From the NCBI GenBank assembly GCA_023399375.1, contig JAEWPX010000049.1:1-13384 (forward strand): a DNA stretch of 13,384 nucleotides, given 5' to 3'. Source of the stretch: Pseudomonadota bacterium (lineage in GTDB: Bacteria; Desulfobacterota; Desulfovibrionia; Desulfovibrionales; Desulfovibrionaceae). The position numbers were made by a program, and so were the translations under genes. Below the pieces are notes generated by a model. The model ran no database searches. It saw only the letters and a program-made list of their open reading frames with translations, and was not told the origin of the DNA. Positions 12,606 to 13,384 of the stretch are shown piece after piece (the stretch's first letter is position 1; every line of letters begins with the position of its first letter).

Positions 12606-13313
12606 ATGCCAGTCTCTCGCGCCGCATCCTTTTCCCGTCGCGATGTGCTTCGCCTTTCCGCCGCCGCCGGGCTCATGGTCATGGCCGGAGGCCTGCTCCG
12701 GCCGGACGCCGCCTGGGCCGAGGCGTATACGGCCCCGCCTCTGCCGTACCCCGAAAACGCCCTGGAGCCCGTCATCTCCGCCCGCACCGTGAGCTTCCAC
12801 TACGGCAAGCATACCCTGGGCTACTTCGCCAACGCCAACAAACTCGTGGCCGAAAGCCCGCTCGCCGGCATGTCCCTGGAAGAGGTCTTCCTGGCCGCCG
12901 GCAAAGACCCCAAACTGACGGGCATCTTCAACAACACGGCCCAGGCCTGGAACCACGTCTTCTACTGGAACGGCCTGCATCCCAAAGGCGGCGCGCCCGC
13001 AGGCAAGCTCGCCAAAGCCCTCGACGCGTCCTTCGGCAGCCTCGACGGCTGCAAAAAGGCCCTCAGCGAAGCCGCCGTCAGCCAGTTCGGCAGCGGTTGG
13101 GCCTGGCTCGTCGCCGGTAACGACGGCAAGCTCCAAGTGGTCAAGACCGGCAACGCCGGCAATCCGCTCCAGGAAGGCCTCAAGCCCCTGTGGGTCATCG
13201 ACGTCTGGGAACACGCCTACTACCTGGACTACCAGAACCGCCGCGCAGACTACGTGGCCGGCGTCCTGGACAAGCTCGTCAACTGGGACTTCGCGGCCAA
13301 AAACCTGGGATAG
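12606..13313 (+). CDS. sodB: Tat-exported iron superoxide dismutase
   Basis: The 235-aa product has a twin-arginine signal (SRRDVLR at 10-16, a hydrophobic stretch, and AWA at 36-38 as the likely cut), so it is exported folded to the periplasm. The rest is a full Fe/Mn superoxide dismutase. Metal ligands are His65 (FHYGKH), His117 (WNH), Asp199 and His203 (DVWEHAYY). Gln113 in NTAQAWNH is the second-shell Gln typical of iron enzymes. The enzyme turns superoxide into oxygen and hydrogen peroxide. Periplasmic Fe-SODs are known from Desulfovibrio, where they protect exposed metal enzymes. The start is ATG 12606, with AGGAGG six bases upstream, which makes a start at 12588 unlikely. A hairpin separates it from the sigma operon, so it probably has its own promoter, but none is clear in the 53 bases left. 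Confidence 0.96.
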   Translation: MPVSRAASFSRRDVLRLSAAAGLMVMAGGLLRPDAAWAEAYTAPPLPYPENALEPVISARTVSFHYGKHTLGYFANANKLVAESPLAGMSLEEVFLAAGKDPKLTGIFNNTAQAWNHVFYWNGLHPKGGAPAGKLAKALDASFGSLDGCKKALSEAAVSQFGSGWAWLVAGNDGKLQVVKTGNAGNPLQEGLKPLWVIDVWEHAYYLDYQNRRADYVAGVLDKLVNWDFAAKNLG

Positions 13314-13341
13314 GAGAGAGAAAGGCCGGGGAGAGAGAAAG
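13313..13341 (+). repeat. Polypurine stretch with 12-base direct repeat
   Basis: GGAGAGAGAAAG occurs at 13313-13324 and again at 13330-13341, right after the superoxide dismutase stop codon. Apart from two C bases the stretch 13312-13350 is all purine. No function can be assigned. Confidence 0.6.
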
Positions 13342-13363
13342 AGGAAAAATGCCTCCGGCGGCC

Positions 13364-13384
13364 AGGAGGGGATGATCCCCTCCT
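13364..13384 (+). terminator. Hairpin after superoxide dismutase, at the window edge
   Basis: AGGAGGGGAT (13364-13373) and ATCCCCTCCT (13375-13384) are perfect inverted arms around one G, so the real loop would be a few bases larger. It probably ends the superoxide dismutase transcript. The window stops at its last base, so a longer stem or a T-run may follow outside. Confidence 0.55.

Noticed and set aside
11486..12787. 433-codon minus-strand frame opposite the sigma operon end and the dismutase start
   Set aside because: No recognisable domain, it crosses a terminator hairpin and several real genes, and its composition is that of a complement shadow.
1..13384. CRISPR arrays, tRNA or rRNA genes, insertion sequences, prophage genes
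   Set aside because: No spaced repeats, tRNA-like cloverleaf with a T-loop, transposase or integrase motif, or long terminal repeats were seen on either strand.

Overview
The window is high-GC bacterial chromosome, densely packed with genes on both strands. The gene set best fits a Desulfovibrio-type sulfate reducer (Desulfovibrionaceae). The pointers are a Tat-exported iron superoxide dismutase, an FbaB-type class I aldolase, Spy-like envelope proteins beside an ECF sigma factor, and small zinc-ribbon proteins of a deltaproteobacterial type. This placement is an inference from gene content and composition; no rRNA or marker gene is present to settle it.

Layout. Positions 1-523 (minus) hold the 5' part of an Elp3-like radical SAM gene that starts at TTG. 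It is divergent from a HIT-family protein (658-1086, plus), which is followed by an IHF/HU-type DNA-binding protein (1150-1452, plus). That pair converges on an RlpA-SPOR lipoprotein (1617-2363, minus), and two A/T-armed hairpins lie between. Upstream of rlpA on the same strand is a REC-PAS-GGDEF-EAL cyclic-di-GMP protein (2408-4555). A run of small minus-strand genes follows: an 88-aa cysteine-containing protein of unknown function, a stand-alone STAS protein, a 77-aa zinc ribbon, and a CBS-CBS-ACT protein (6028-6690). From 6690 to 6840 a divergent promoter region separates these from plus-strand genes: a zinc alcohol dehydrogenase-like enzyme, a bile acid:sodium symporter (BASS) family transporter and FbaB aldolase.

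The most distinctive part is 10395-12472. Four tightly spaced genes encode an exported Spy/CpxP-like protein, an ECF sigma factor, a small one-helix membrane protein that is probably the anti-sigma factor, and a membrane-anchored Spy-like protein with a long proline-rich tail. The plan resembles the CnrYXH metal-sensing system but has two Spy-like proteins flanking the sigma/anti-sigma pair. A strong hairpin separates it from a Tat-exported iron superoxide dismutase (12606-13313).

No rRNA, tRNA, CRISPR array, insertion sequence or prophage was seen. No gene-free stretch exceeds 300 bases. Most gene ends are followed by GC-rich perfect inverted repeats, and only one of these has a clear T-run.
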